A stretch of DNA of 64,000 nt, taken from Streptomyces sp. NBC_01716. Its GTDB lineage: Bacteria > Actinomycetota > Actinomycetes > Streptomycetales > Streptomycetaceae. A program made the translations under genes and the position numbers. The stretch is taken from contig NZ_CP109181.1 in the NCBI RefSeq assembly GCF_036248275.1, positions 6,386,001-6,450,000 on the forward strand, read 5' to 3'. Shown in pieces: positions 42,577 through 51,868 of this stretch (position 1 is its first letter; each line of letters begins with the position of its first letter). The notes below the pieces were generated by a model. The model ran no database searches. It was not told the DNA's origin and worked only from the letters and a program-made list of their open reading frames with translations.

Positions 42577-43608
42577 TCACCCCACGGGGCCCGGCGCCGG
42601 ACCGGAGGCGGTTGAACCGCGAACGACCAGTTCCGGCATGAAGACGAACTCGCTGTGCGGAGCCGGTGTCCCCCCGATCTCCTCCAGGAGCGTACGGACC
42701 GCGGCCTGGCCCATCGAAGGCACCGGCTTGCGGATGGTGGTGAGCGGCGGATCCGTGAACGCTATGAGCGGCGAATCGTCGAAACCGACGACGGACACCT
42801 CGCGCGGCACGTCCTTGCCGAGCTGTCTTGCGGCGCGGATCGCGCCCAGCGCCATCATGTCGCTCGCGCACACCACCGCCGTGCAGCCCCGCCCGATGAG
42901 CGCCGTCGTCGCCGCCTGGCCGCCCTCCAGTGTGTACAGGGAGTGCTCGATCAGCTCCTCCGTCTCCTCGGAGTCCAGCCCGAGCTGCTCACCCATGGTC
43001 GCGCGGAAGCCCTCGATCTTGCGCAGCACCGGCACGAACCGCTTCGGTCCGACGGCGAGACCGATCCGGCGGTGGCCCAGCGAGACGAGATGCGTCACGG
43101 CCAGCCGCATCGCCGCCCGGTCGTCCGGCGAGATGAACGGCGCGCGCACCTGGGGCGAGAAACCGTCGACAAGGACGAACGGCACACCCTGGGCGCGCAG
43201 TTGCTCGTAGCGCCGCATGTCCGCCGAGGTGTCGGCGTGCAGCCCGGAGACGAAGATGATGCCGGAGACGCCCCGGTCGACCAGCATCTCCGTCAGCTCG
43301 TCCTCGGTGGAGCCGCCGGGGGTCTGCGTCGCGAGGACGGGTGTGTAGCCCTGGCGCGTCAGTGCCTGGCCGATGACCTGGGCGAGCGCGGGGAAGATCG
43401 GGTTCTCCAGCTCGGGTGTGATCAGTCCGACGAGTCCGGCGCTGCGTCTGCGCAGCCGCACGGGGCGCTCGTAGCCGAGGACGTCGAGTGCGGCGAGTAC
43501 GGATTCGCGGGTGGCCGTGGCAACACCCGGTTTGCCGTTCAGTACGCGGCTGACCGTCGCTTCGCTGACCCCCGCCTGGGCTGCGATGTCGGCTAGCCGT
43601 GCGGTCAT
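42577..43608 (-). CDS. malR: LacI-family repressor MalR of the maltose cluster
   Basis: The 343-residue protein has a LacI helix-turn-helix, RLADIAAQAGVSEATVSRVL, hinge NGKPGVATATRESVLAALDV and a periplasmic-binding-fold sensor (GLITPELENPIFPAL to PELVVRGSTAS). It is divergent from malE across a 384-base region with several CTTGC repeats. Streptomyces MalR represses malEFG and is relieved by maltose-type sugars. ATG 43608 was used; the frame to 43650 lacks support. Confidence 0.92.
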   Translation of the reverse strand: MTARLADIAAQAGVSEATVSRVLNGKPGVATATRESVLAALDVLGYERPVRLRRRSAGLVGLITPELENPIFPALAQVIGQALTRQGYTPVLATQTPGGSTEDELTEMLVDRGVSGIIFVSGLHADTSADMRRYEQLRAQGVPFVLVDGFSPQVRAPFISPDDRAAMRLAVTHLVSLGHRRIGLAVGPKRFVPVLRKIEGFRATMGEQLGLDSEETEELIEHSLYTLEGGQAATTALIGRGCTAVVCASDMMALGAIRAARQLGKDVPREVSVVGFDDSPLIAFTDPPLTTIRKPVPSMGQAAVRTLLEEIGGTPAPHSEFVFMPELVVRGSTASGPAPGPVG

Positions 43609-43698
43609 GGGAGTGGACTGTACCGGGCGTCTGCCGGGATTGCCCACCATGCGCCTGAATCAGCCACGGGCACCGACCGGACGGTCGGTGCCGACGGG

Positions 43699-43748
43699 CT
43701 TGCAGTGGCTTGCGGGGCTCGCACCGGCAAGATCTTGCAATGTCTTGC
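43699..43748. promoter_or_regulatory. CTTGC-repeat operator cluster between malR and malE
   Basis: CTTGC occurs at 43699, 43709, 43734 and 43744, and GCAAGATCTTGC is a perfect palindrome at 43727-43738. Such CTTGCA/CTTGCG repeats are the MalR-type sites of Streptomyces. The cluster is near malR and suits autoregulation. Confidence 0.7.
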
Positions 43749-43887
43749 GAGACGGCTCCGCCGGAGCGCGGCACGCGTGCGCCGGGCCGATATCGGCTTA
43801 CGCGGAGCGCACTTGCCAGCTGGCGCACTCCCCGTCAAGAACCCTTGTGGCAACTGTGAGGACACGCGAATGTAACGATCAAGGATG

Positions 43888-43908
43888 CTTGCAGGAATCT
43901 TCCGCAAG
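43888..43908. promoter_or_regulatory. MalR-type operator upstream of malE
   Basis: CTTGCAGGAA-T-CTTCCGCAAG is a near-perfect inverted repeat 84 bases before malE, with the CTTGC/GCAAG ends seen in the other sites. Confidence 0.72.
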
Positions 43909-43992
43909 CTCTTTCGGCCTTCTTTCATCCTTGTTACCTTCACGTCGACCCGGCGCCGCGACGGAGCGGTACGGCAGTTGAAGGAGTTTCAG

Positions 43993-45267
43993 ATGCGACG
44001 TGGCATAACGGCCACCGCCCTGGTCGCGACCCTGGCGCTCGCGGCGACCGCCTGCGGCGGCGACGACGAGGAGTCCGCGGGCAAGTCGGGCTCGGGCGAG
44101 CTCACGGGAACGGTCACCTGGTGGGACACCTCGACGGTGGGCAGCGAGGACAAGGTCTTCAAGAAGCTCGCCGAGGACTTCGAGGCCAAACACAAGGGCG
44201 TCGACGTCAAGTACGTCAACGTGCCGTTCGGCGAGGCGCAGAACAAGTTCAAGAACGCCGCTCAGTCCGGCTCCGGCGCGCCCGACGTCATCCGCTCCGA
44301 GGTCGCCTGGACGCCCGAGTTCGCCGATCTCGGCTACCTCGCGCCGCTGGACGGCACGCCCGCGCTGAAGGACGAGAAGGACTTCGTACCGCAGGCCGCC
44401 GCCTCCACCAGGTACGAGGACAAGACGTACGCCGTCCCGCAGGTCATCGACTCCCTCGGCATCTTCTACAACAAGAAGCTCTTCAAGGAGGCCGGGGTCG
44501 AAGTCCCCAAGACCATCGCCGAGTTGAAGACGGTCTCGAAGACCATCAAGGACAAGACGGGCAAGACCGGGATGTATCTGCGCGGCGACGACGCGTACAG
44601 GTTCCTGTCGTTCCTCTACGGCGAGGGCGGCGACCTGGTCAACGCCAAGGACAAGACGGTCACCGTCGACAGCCCGGCCGGCGTCAAGGCCATGGAGGTC
44701 GTGAAGGACCTCGTCGACTCCGGCGCCGCCAAGACGGACGCCACCGACGGCTGGGAGAACATGCAGGCCGCCTTCAAGGACGGCGACGTGGCCATGATGA
44801 TCAACGGCCCGTGGGCGATCGCCGACACCTACGCAGGACCGCAGTTCAAGGACAAGACCAACCTGGGAGTCGCCCCCGTGCCCGCCGGCTCGGCCGGCCA
44901 GGGCGCCCCGCAGGGCGGCCACAACCTCGCCGTCTACGCGGGCTCCAAGAACCTGGACGCCTCCTACGCGTTCATCGAGTACATGTCCTCCGCCGAGTCC
45001 CAGGCGAGGATCACCACCGAGCTCAACCTGCTGCCGACCCGTACCTCGGTCTACTCGCGGCCCGAGGTCGCGGAGAACGAGATCGTCGGCTTCTTCAAGC
45101 CCGTCGTCGACAAGGCCATCGAGCGCCCCTGGATCCCGGAGACCGGCAGCCTGTTCGCCCCGCTGGTGACCGAGTACACGAAGGTCCTCACCGGCCAGAC
45201 CACCCCCGAGAAGGGTGTCAAGGCGACCGGCGACTCCTACCGCGAGCTGCTCAAGGGCTGGAAGTAA
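43993..45267 (+). CDS. malE: Maltose/maltodextrin-binding lipoprotein
   Basis: The 424-residue protein has a lipoprotein signal ending LALAATAC (Cys 19 region) and a family 1 solute-binding fold (LTGTVTWWDTSTVGSEDKVF, VAMMINGPWAIADTY, ARITTELNLLPTRT). AAGGAG precedes ATG 43993. It is the first gene of malEFG; it captures malto-oligosaccharides and delivers them to MalFG. Confidence 0.93.
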   Translation: MRRGITATALVATLALAATACGGDDEESAGKSGSGELTGTVTWWDTSTVGSEDKVFKKLAEDFEAKHKGVDVKYVNVPFGEAQNKFKNAAQSGSGAPDVIRSEVAWTPEFADLGYLAPLDGTPALKDEKDFVPQAAASTRYEDKTYAVPQVIDSLGIFYNKKLFKEAGVEVPKTIAELKTVSKTIKDKTGKTGMYLRGDDAYRFLSFLYGEGGDLVNAKDKTVTVDSPAGVKAMEVVKDLVDSGAAKTDATDGWENMQAAFKDGDVAMMINGPWAIADTYAGPQFKDKTNLGVAPVPAGSAGQGAPQGGHNLAVYAGSKNLDASYAFIEYMSSAESQARITTELNLLPTRTSVYSRPEVAENEIVGFFKPVVDKAIERPWIPETGSLFAPLVTEYTKVLTGQTTPEKGVKATGDSYRELLKGWK

Positions 45268-45300
45268 GACGGAGCGAGAGGAAGGAAGGCAGGCCGGCTG

Positions 45301-46314
45301 ATGGCTGTCCACACCGGCCAGTCGGCGGCGAAGGCCGCGGGTGACTCGGAAGTCGCCCGCGGCCGGAGCCGCGGCACTGGCAAACCCCCCGGCGGGCTGC
45401 GGCGTTCGCTCGCGACGCACTGGTACGCCTGGGCCATGGTCGCCCCCGTGGTGGCCGTGATCGGCGTGATCGTCGGATACCCGCTGGTCCGCGGCGTCTA
45501 TCTGTCGCTGACCGACGCGAACGAACGCAACGTCGAGCGGAACATCGGCGTCAACCACCTGCCCGCCACCTACGAGTTCGTCGGTCTCGACAACTACGCC
45601 GACGCCCTGACGGGTGGTCAGTTCCTCTCCACGCTCGGCTGGACGCTGGTGTGGACCGTGTCCTGCGTCGGTCTCACCTTCGTCCTCGGCCTGACCCTGG
45701 CGAATATTCTCAACCGCCGGATCGCGGGCCGCTCCCTCTACCGGATGATGCTCATCCTGCCGTGGGCGGTCCCGGGCTTCGTCTCCGTCTTCGCCTGGCG
45801 CTTCCTCTACAACGAGGACCGCGGCTTCCTCAACAAGCTGCTCGCCGGCGGCGGCATCGACGCCGTGCCGTGGCTCAACGACCCGACCTGGGCCAAGTTC
45901 TCGGTCATCGCCGTGAACATCTGGCTCGGCGTGCCCTTCATGCTGGTGGCCCTGCTCGGCGGACTCCAGTCCATCCCGGGGGAGATGTACGAGGCCGCCG
46001 AGATGGACGGCGCCGGCCCCTGGCAGCGCTTCCGGCACATCACCATGCCCGGCCTCAGGTCCGTCAGCGCGACCGTGATCCTGCTCAGCACCATCTGGAC
46101 GTTCAACATGTTCCCGGTGATCTTCCTGCTGACCAGGGGCGGGCCCGGCGAGGCCACCCAGATCCTGGTGACCCAGGCGTACAAGTTCTCCTTCGAGATC
46201 AGCCCCCGCGACTTCGCCCAGTCGTCCACCTGGGGCGTACTGATCCTCGTCCTTCTGATGATCTTCGCCGTGGTCTACCAACGAGTCCTCCGCAAGCAGG
46301 GAGATACCTGGTGA
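45301..46314 (+). CDS. malF: Maltose ABC transporter permease MalF
   Basis: The 337-residue protein has six or more membrane helices and the EAA loop YEAAEMDGAGPWQRFRHITM that contacts the ATPase. The first periplasmic region is short compared with E. coli MalF, as is usual in actinomycetes. It overlaps malG by four bases. No ATPase gene lies in the cluster, so a shared MsiK-type ATPase is expected elsewhere. Confidence 0.93.
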   Translation: MAVHTGQSAAKAAGDSEVARGRSRGTGKPPGGLRRSLATHWYAWAMVAPVVAVIGVIVGYPLVRGVYLSLTDANERNVERNIGVNHLPATYEFVGLDNYADALTGGQFLSTLGWTLVWTVSCVGLTFVLGLTLANILNRRIAGRSLYRMMLILPWAVPGFVSVFAWRFLYNEDRGFLNKLLAGGGIDAVPWLNDPTWAKFSVIAVNIWLGVPFMLVALLGGLQSIPGEMYEAAEMDGAGPWQRFRHITMPGLRSVSATVILLSTIWTFNMFPVIFLLTRGGPGEATQILVTQAYKFSFEISPRDFAQSSTWGVLILVLLMIFAVVYQRVLRKQGDTW

Positions 46315-47207
46315 CCGCCGTGACACATACGCAGCCCGAGACACCGGCCGCCCCCGCGCGGCCGACGGTGAGGGTACGGCGCCGCGGCGACCGCTCCAGG
46401 GCCGCGTCCGTCGGCCTGCACGCCACCCTGATCGTGGCGTCCGTCATCGCCGTCTTCCCCGTGCTGTGGGTCCTGCTGACGTCGCTGAAGCCCGCCGCGT
46501 ACGCGACGACGACGGACTTCTTCAAGGAGACGACGTTCGAGAACTACACCAAGCTGCTGGACGACACCCCGTTCCTCACCTGGTTCGGCAACTCGCTGCT
46601 CATCGCCGGATTCACCACCGTGCTGGGCGTGTTCACCGCCGCCACCACCGGCTACGCCGTCAGCCGCTTCCGCTTCCCCGGCAAACGCGGCCTCATGTGG
46701 ACCCTGCTGGTCACGCAGATGTTCCCGATGGCGGTCCTCATCGTGCCGCTCTACAACATCATGTCGGACCTGGGACTGCTCAACCAGGCCGCCGGACTCG
46801 TGATCACGTACCTCACGATCGCCGTGCCGTTCTGCGCCTGGATGATGAAGGGGTTCTTCGACACCATCCCGCGCGAGATCGACGAGTCGGGCATGGTCGA
46901 CGGGCTGACCCCGTTCGGCACCTTCTGGCGGCTGATCCTGCCGCTCGCCAAGCCCGGCCTGGCGGTCACCGCGTTCTACTCCTTCGTCACCGCCTGGGGC
47001 GAAGTGGCGTACGCCTCCGCCTTCATGGTCGGCGACGAGAACCTCACCCTCGCCGGCGGGCTGCAGAAGTTCGTCAACCAGTACGGCGCCCAGTGGGGTC
47101 CGATGACGGCGGCGTCCGTGCTCATCGCGATACCGGCGGCGATCGTCTTCCTGTTCGCGCAGCGCCATCTGGTGACCGGTGTCTCCGCCGGGGCCGTCAA
47201 GGGCTGA
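46311..47207 (+). CDS. malG: Maltose ABC transporter permease MalG
   Basis: The 298-residue protein has six membrane helices and the EAA loop DESGMVDGLTPFGTFWRLIL. GTG 46311 overlaps the malF stop, which indicates translational coupling. Longer open frame upstream is malF shadow. It pairs with MalF to form the malto-oligosaccharide channel. Confidence 0.93.
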   Translation: MTAVTHTQPETPAAPARPTVRVRRRGDRSRAASVGLHATLIVASVIAVFPVLWVLLTSLKPAAYATTTDFFKETTFENYTKLLDDTPFLTWFGNSLLIAGFTTVLGVFTAATTGYAVSRFRFPGKRGLMWTLLVTQMFPMAVLIVPLYNIMSDLGLLNQAAGLVITYLTIAVPFCAWMMKGFFDTIPREIDESGMVDGLTPFGTFWRLILPLAKPGLAVTAFYSFVTAWGEVAYASAFMVGDENLTLAGGLQKFVNQYGAQWGPMTAASVLIAIPAAIVFLFAQRHLVTGVSAGAVKG

Positions 47208-47253
47208 CGACGCCTTCCCCCGCCAACTCCCATCCAGACCCCCCAGGGACGAC

Positions 47254-48954
47254 ATGACCCAGCACCTCGCTGCCCCCTCCACCGGCACGTCCGACGACGC
47301 CCCGGCCCACCGCTCCGGCTGGTGGCAGGACGCGGTGATCTACCAGGTCTATCCACGCAGCTTCGCCGACTCCAACGGCGACGGCATGGGCGATCTCGAA
47401 GGCGTACGGAGCCGGCTGCCGTACCTGCGCGCGCTGGGTGTCGACGCCGTCTGGCTCAGCCCGTTCTACGCCTCACCGCAGGCCGACGCGGGCTACGACG
47501 TCTCCGACTACCGCGCCATCGACCCCATGTTCGGCTCCCTCCTCGACGCGGACGCGCTCATCCGCGACGCCCACGAGCTGGGCCTGCGCGTCATCGTCGA
47601 CGTGGTGCCCAACCACTCCTCCGACCAGTACGAGTGGTTCCGCCGCGCCCTCCAGGACGGCCCCGGATCGGCGCTGCGCGAGCGCTACCACTTCCGTCCG
47701 GGCAAGGGCGCCACCGGCGAACTCCCGCCCAACGACTGGGAGTCCATCTTCGGCGGCCCGGCCTGGACCAGGACCACCGACCCGGACGGCACTCCCGGCG
47801 AGTGGTATCTGCACCTCTTCGCCCCCGAGCAGCCCGACTTCAACTGGGAACACCCCGCCGTCGCCGACGAGTTCCGCTCCATCCTGCGCTTCTGGCTCGA
47901 CATGGGCGTCGACGGCTTCCGCGTCGACGTCGCCCACGGACTGGTGAAGGCCCCGGGGCTGCCGGACATCGGCAGCGACGGCCAGGTCAAGCTGCTCGGC
48001 AATGACGTCATGCCGTTCTTCGACCAGGACGGTGTGCACGAGATCTACCGCAGCTGGCGCACCATCCTCGACGAGTACCCCGGCGACCGGATCGCCGTCG
48101 CCGAGGCCTGGACGCCCACCGTCGAACGCACCGCGAACTACGTGCGCCCCGACGAGATGCACCAGGCCTTCAACTTCCAGTATCTGAGCACCTTCTGGGA
48201 CGCCGCCGCGCTCCGCGACGTCATCGACACCTCGCTCGCCGCGATGCGCCCCGTCGGCGCTCCCACCACCTGGGTGCTCTCCAACCACGACGTCACCCGG
48301 CACACCACGCGCTTCGCCCACCCCGTCTTCCTCGGCACCCAGCTCCGCGACGCGGGCGACCGCGGACTCGGCCTGCGCCGGGCCCGAGCGGCGACGCTGC
48401 TGATGCTCGCCCTGCCCGGCTCCGCCTACCTCTACCAGGGCGAGGAGCTGGGGCTGCCCGACGTCACCGACCTCCCCGACGAGGCCAGGCAGGACCCCTC
48501 GTACTTCCGCGCCGCCGGCCAGGACGGCTTCCGCGACGGCTGCCGGGTGCCGATCCCATGGACCCGGGAGGGCAGCTCGTACGGCTTCGGCGCGGGCGGC
48601 AGCTGGCTGCCGCAGCCTCCGGGCTGGGGCGCGCTGAGCGTCGAGGCGCAGACCGGGGTGGAGGGCTCCAGCCTGGAGCTGTACCGGGCGGCCATCGCCG
48701 CGCGCCGCGCGCACCCCGGGCTCGGCGCCGGGGCGTCGGTCGACTGGCAGGACTCGCCGGAGGGGGTGCTCGTCTTCGCGCGCCCCGGCTTCCTCTGCAC
48801 GGTCAACACCACCGGCGCGCCGGTCCGGATCCCGGTGCGCGGGCGCCTGCTGCTGGCCAGCGGTCCCGGCACCGTCACCTTCGACGCAGGTCCCGGCGCC
48901 ATGGAGACCGAGGCCGAGCTGCCCGCCGACACGACGGTGTGGTGGACGGTGTGA
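47254..48954 (+). CDS. aglA: GH13 alpha-glucosidase
   Basis: The 566-residue cytosolic enzyme lacks a signal peptide. Family 13 residues are visible: VVPNHSSDQ, GFRVDVAHGL (nucleophile Asp near 230), IAVAEAW (acid Glu near 284) and LSNHDVTRH (Asp near 346). It would hydrolyse imported maltose and malto-oligosaccharides to glucose. ATG 47254 follows CAGGGA. It is in line with malEFG and coupled to the next LacI gene by a four-base overlap. Confidence 0.92.
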   Translation: MTQHLAAPSTGTSDDAPAHRSGWWQDAVIYQVYPRSFADSNGDGMGDLEGVRSRLPYLRALGVDAVWLSPFYASPQADAGYDVSDYRAIDPMFGSLLDADALIRDAHELGLRVIVDVVPNHSSDQYEWFRRALQDGPGSALRERYHFRPGKGATGELPPNDWESIFGGPAWTRTTDPDGTPGEWYLHLFAPEQPDFNWEHPAVADEFRSILRFWLDMGVDGFRVDVAHGLVKAPGLPDIGSDGQVKLLGNDVMPFFDQDGVHEIYRSWRTILDEYPGDRIAVAEAWTPTVERTANYVRPDEMHQAFNFQYLSTFWDAAALRDVIDTSLAAMRPVGAPTTWVLSNHDVTRHTTRFAHPVFLGTQLRDAGDRGLGLRRARAATLLMLALPGSAYLYQGEELGLPDVTDLPDEARQDPSYFRAAGQDGFRDGCRVPIPWTREGSSYGFGAGGSWLPQPPGWGALSVEAQTGVEGSSLELYRAAIAARRAHPGLGAGASVDWQDSPEGVLVFARPGFLCTVNTTGAPVRIPVRGRLLLASGPGTVTFDAGPGAMETEAELPADTTVWWTV

Positions 48955-50000
48955 CGCTGCCCCTCCCCAGGCCGGGAGCCGGTACGCCACGGCTCTCCGA
49001 CATCGCGGGACAGGCAGCGGTCAGCGAGGCGACGGTCAGCCGGGTGCTCAACGGCAAGCCGGGCGTCGCCGACACCACACGCCAACGGGTGCTCGCCGCG
49101 CTCGACATCCTCGGGTACGAGCGTCCCGTACGGCTGCGGCAGCGCAGCGCGGGGCTGATCGGTCTGGTGACCCCGGAGCTGATCAACCCGATCTTCCCGG
49201 CGTTCGCCCAGGCCGTCGAACAGGTCCTGGCCGGGCACGGCTACACCCCGGTCCTCTGCACCCAACTGCCGGGCGGGGCAACGGAGGACGAACTGGTCGA
49301 GCAGCTCGTGGAGCGTGGTGTCGGCGGCATCGTCTTCCTGTCGGGGCTGCACGCGGACACCTCCGCCGACCCGACGCGCTACGCCGAACTCATCGACCGC
49401 GGCGTGCCGTTCGTCATGATCAACGGCTGCAACGACCGGGTCAGCGCGCCGTTCGTGTCCCTGGACGACCGGGCGGCCATGCGGATGGCCGTCGGGCATC
49501 TGGCCGATCTGGGGCACCGGCGGATCGGCCTGGCGACGGGACCGCTGCGCTATGTGCCCTCCGCGCGCAAACGGGATGGCTTCGTGGACGCGCTGGCCCG
49601 CACGCTGGGGCTGGCGCGCGAGGAGGCCGAAGGCTGGGTGTGCTGCACGCTGTTCAGCGTGGAGGGCGGCCAGGTGGCGGCCGGCGCCCTGCTCGACCGG
49701 GGCTGCACGGGCATCGTCTGCGGCAGCGACATGATGGCGCTGGGCGTGGTGCGGGCCGCCCGCGAGCGGGGGCTGCGCGTCCCGTACGACGTGTCGGTGG
49801 TGGGCTTCGACGACTCGCAGCTGATCGCCTTCACCGACCCGCCGCTCACGACGGTCCGCCAGCCGGTACAGGCGATGGCGGGCGCGGCGGTGAGCGCCCT
49901 GCTGGAGGAGATCGGCGGAAGTCCCGTGCAGCGTACGGAGTATGTGTTCCAGCCGGAGCTGGTCGTACGGGGGTCGACGGCGGGCGCTCGAAGCGCCTGA
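48951..50000 (+). CDS. Second MalR-like LacI-family regulator
   Basis: The 349-residue protein has a LacI domain, RLSDIAGQAAVSEATVSRVL, whose recognition segment (SEATVSRVLNGKPGVA) is identical to that of MalR, and a closely similar sensor domain (GLVTPELINPIFPAF). The start GTG at 48951 overlaps the aglA stop. It is a clear paralogue of MalR, likely reading the same CTTGC operators. It may correspond to the Reg1-type amylase repressor of other Streptomyces; that correspondence is inference. Confidence 0.9.
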   Translation: MTLPLPRPGAGTPRLSDIAGQAAVSEATVSRVLNGKPGVADTTRQRVLAALDILGYERPVRLRQRSAGLIGLVTPELINPIFPAFAQAVEQVLAGHGYTPVLCTQLPGGATEDELVEQLVERGVGGIVFLSGLHADTSADPTRYAELIDRGVPFVMINGCNDRVSAPFVSLDDRAAMRMAVGHLADLGHRRIGLATGPLRYVPSARKRDGFVDALARTLGLAREEAEGWVCCTLFSVEGGQVAAGALLDRGCTGIVCGSDMMALGVVRAARERGLRVPYDVSVVGFDDSQLIAFTDPPLTTVRQPVQAMAGAAVSALLEEIGGSPVQRTEYVFQPELVVRGSTAGARSA

Positions 50001-50043
50001 GGTGTGTGCGGTGTGCCGTACGGGGGGCGGCGCACCGCAACAT

Positions 50044-50053
50044 CTTGCGGAAG
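50044..50053. promoter_or_regulatory. CTTGCGGAAG half-operator upstream of amylase
   Basis: CTTGCGGAAG matches the right half of the malE operator. It lies 71 bases upstream of the amylase promoter's -35 box. Confidence 0.5.
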
Positions 50054-50123
50054 GCTTTGCGGGTTGTTCCGCACGTCAACGGTGCCGGTATTTCACTGGT
50101 GTTGCCCCGTGGTGTCCAGAGGG

Positions 50124-50152
50124 TTGACCGGACGGGGCGGGCCTCGTACGGT
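50124..50152 (+). promoter_or_regulatory. Alpha-amylase promoter (-35 TTGACC, -10 TACGGT)
   Basis: TTGACC (50124-50129) and TACGGT (50147-50152) are separated by 17 bases, close to the vegetative sigma consensus of Streptomyces. Transcription would start near 50159. Confidence 0.62.
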
Positions 50153-50176
50153 CTGCTCGCGACAAGCTTTTGCTTT

Positions 50177-50187
50177 CTTGCAGCAAG
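50177..50187. promoter_or_regulatory. Palindromic MalR/Reg1-type operator of amylase
   Basis: CTTGC-A-GCAAG is a perfect palindrome just downstream of the predicted transcription start, a position where a LacI-type repressor would block the polymerase. Confidence 0.78.
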
Positions 50188-50274
50188 AACCTTCAAGAGC
50201 CTTGAGGGCGGGGCCCGTTGCCCTGCGAGGTCTCTGCCCGATCCCCGCACCTCCCCCCCCACGCAGGAGGAAAC

Positions 50275-51660
50275 ATGGCCCGCAGAGCTCCCTCCCTCGC
50301 CCTCGCCCTGGTGGCGGGCGCGGCGGCCCTCGTCGCCCCCGGAAGTGCCGCCCAGGCGGCGCCTCCCGGCGAGAAGGACGTCACCGCCGTCCTCTTCGAG
50401 TGGCGCTTCGACTCGGTCGCCCGTGCCTGCACCGACAGCCTCGGCCCGGACGGATACGGCTACGTCCAGGTCTCCCCGCCCCAGGAGCACATCCAGGGCG
50501 GCCAGTGGTGGACCTCGTACCAGCCCGTCAGCTACAAGATCGCCGGCCGCCTCGGCGACCGGGCCGCGTTCCAGAACATGGTCAGCACCTGCCACGCCGC
50601 CGGGGTCAAGGTCGTCGCCGACACCGTCATCAACCACATGTCGGCCGGCTCGGGCACCGGCACCGGAGGCACCTCGTACGCCAAGTACGAGTACCCCGGC
50701 ATCTATTCGGGCGCCGACATGGACGACTGCCGCTCGCAGATCAACAACTACGGCGACCGGGGCAACGTCCAGAACTGCGAACTCGTCGGGCTCGCCGACC
50801 TCGACACCGGCGAGGACTACGTACGGGGCCGGATCGCCGCCTACCTGAACGACCTGCGCTCGCTCGGCGTGGACGGCTTCCGGATCGACGCCGCCAAGCA
50901 CATGCCGGCCGCGGACCTCGCCAACATCAAGTCACGGCTGAGCGATCCGAACGTGTACTGGAAGCAGGAGGCCATCCACGGCGGCGGCGAGGCCGTGTCG
51001 CCCGCCGAGTACCTGGGTACCGGAGACGTACAGGAATTCCGCTACGGCCGGAGCCTCAAGCAGGTCTTCCTCAACGAGAACCTGGCCTACCTGAAGAACT
51101 TCGGCGAGGGCTGGGGCTTCATGGAGAGCGGCAAGTCCGCCGTCTTCGTGGACAACCACGACACCGAGCGCGGCGGCGACACCCTCAACTACAAGAACGG
51201 CGCCACCTACACGCTGGCCAACGTCTTCATGCTGGCCTACCCGTACGGCTCGCCCGACGTGCACTCCGGCTACGAGTTCAGCGACCACGACGCCGGACCT
51301 CCCAACGGCGGCACCGTGAACGCGTGTTACGCCGACGGCTGGAAGTGCCAGCACGACTGGCGCGAGATCTCCTCCATGGTCGGCTTCCGCAACGCGGCGC
51401 GCGGCCAGGCGGTCACCGACTGGTGGGACGACGGCGGCGACCGGATCGCCTTCGGGCGCGGTTCCAAGGCGTACGTGGCCATCAACTACACCGGCTCCTC
51501 GCTCACCCGGACCTTCCAGACGTCGCTGCCGGCCGGTGGTTACTGCGACGTGCAGAGCGGCAACGGCGTCACCGTGAACGGCTCGGGCCAGTTCACGGCG
51601 ACCCTCGGCGCCAACACGGCAATCGCCCTGCACGCCGGCGCCCGCACCTGCGGCGGCTGA
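50275..51660 (+). CDS. Secreted alpha-amylase (GH13)
   Basis: The 461-residue protein has a signal peptide ending near GSAAQAAPP. Family 13 motifs are VVADTVINHM, DGFRIDAAKH (nucleophile Asp near 204), YWKQEAIHGGGE (Glu near 231) and FVDNHDTERGG (Asp near 296). It ends with domain C and lacks the starch-binding module found in some Streptomyces amylases. CAGGAGGAAAC precedes ATG 50275. A CTTGC operator and a good promoter precede it, so it should be induced with the mal genes. Confidence 0.95.
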   Translation: MARRAPSLALALVAGAAALVAPGSAAQAAPPGEKDVTAVLFEWRFDSVARACTDSLGPDGYGYVQVSPPQEHIQGGQWWTSYQPVSYKIAGRLGDRAAFQNMVSTCHAAGVKVVADTVINHMSAGSGTGTGGTSYAKYEYPGIYSGADMDDCRSQINNYGDRGNVQNCELVGLADLDTGEDYVRGRIAAYLNDLRSLGVDGFRIDAAKHMPAADLANIKSRLSDPNVYWKQEAIHGGGEAVSPAEYLGTGDVQEFRYGRSLKQVFLNENLAYLKNFGEGWGFMESGKSAVFVDNHDTERGGDTLNYKNGATYTLANVFMLAYPYGSPDVHSGYEFSDHDAGPPNGGTVNACYADGWKCQHDWREISSMVGFRNAARGQAVTDWWDDGGDRIAFGRGSKAYVAINYTGSSLTRTFQTSLPAGGYCDVQSGNGVTVNGSGQFTATLGANTAIALHAGARTCGG

Positions 51661-51679
51661 CGCCGAACGACCCCCGGCG

Positions 51680-51694
51680 GACAAGACACCCCCT
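51680..51694. repeat. Extra outward copy of element C terminal arm
   Basis: GACAAGACACCCCCT here, with the element C left arm at 51695-51709, makes a perfect 30-bp palindrome centred on CCTAGG, 20 bases after the amylase stop. As a hairpin it is a plausible terminator for the amylase gene. Confidence 0.8.
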
Positions 51695-51856
51695 AGGGGG
51701 TGTCTTGTCGATCTTGCCGGGCTCGCGGTCCCTGGTGCCGCGCCTCGCCGCGTTGTCGTCAGTCGCCGACGCTCCGCGTCGGCTCCTTCCTCCGCCTTGC
51801 GATCCACGACACCAGACCCCGCTCCCTGATCCGGCCTGACCGACAAGACACCCCCT
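51695..51856. repeat. Miniature inverted-repeat element C
   Basis: AGGGGGTGTCTTGTC (51695-51709) and its complement (51842-51856) enclose a core with CGCCGCGTTGTCG, hairpin GCCGACGC-TCC-GCGTCGGC and CTTGCGAT-type stretches, like element B. It lies between the amylase and pullulanase genes on the same strand. Its right arm ends next to GGGAG, the ribosome site of the pullulanase gene. Confidence 0.85.
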
Positions 51857-51868
51857 GGGAGATCCCGC

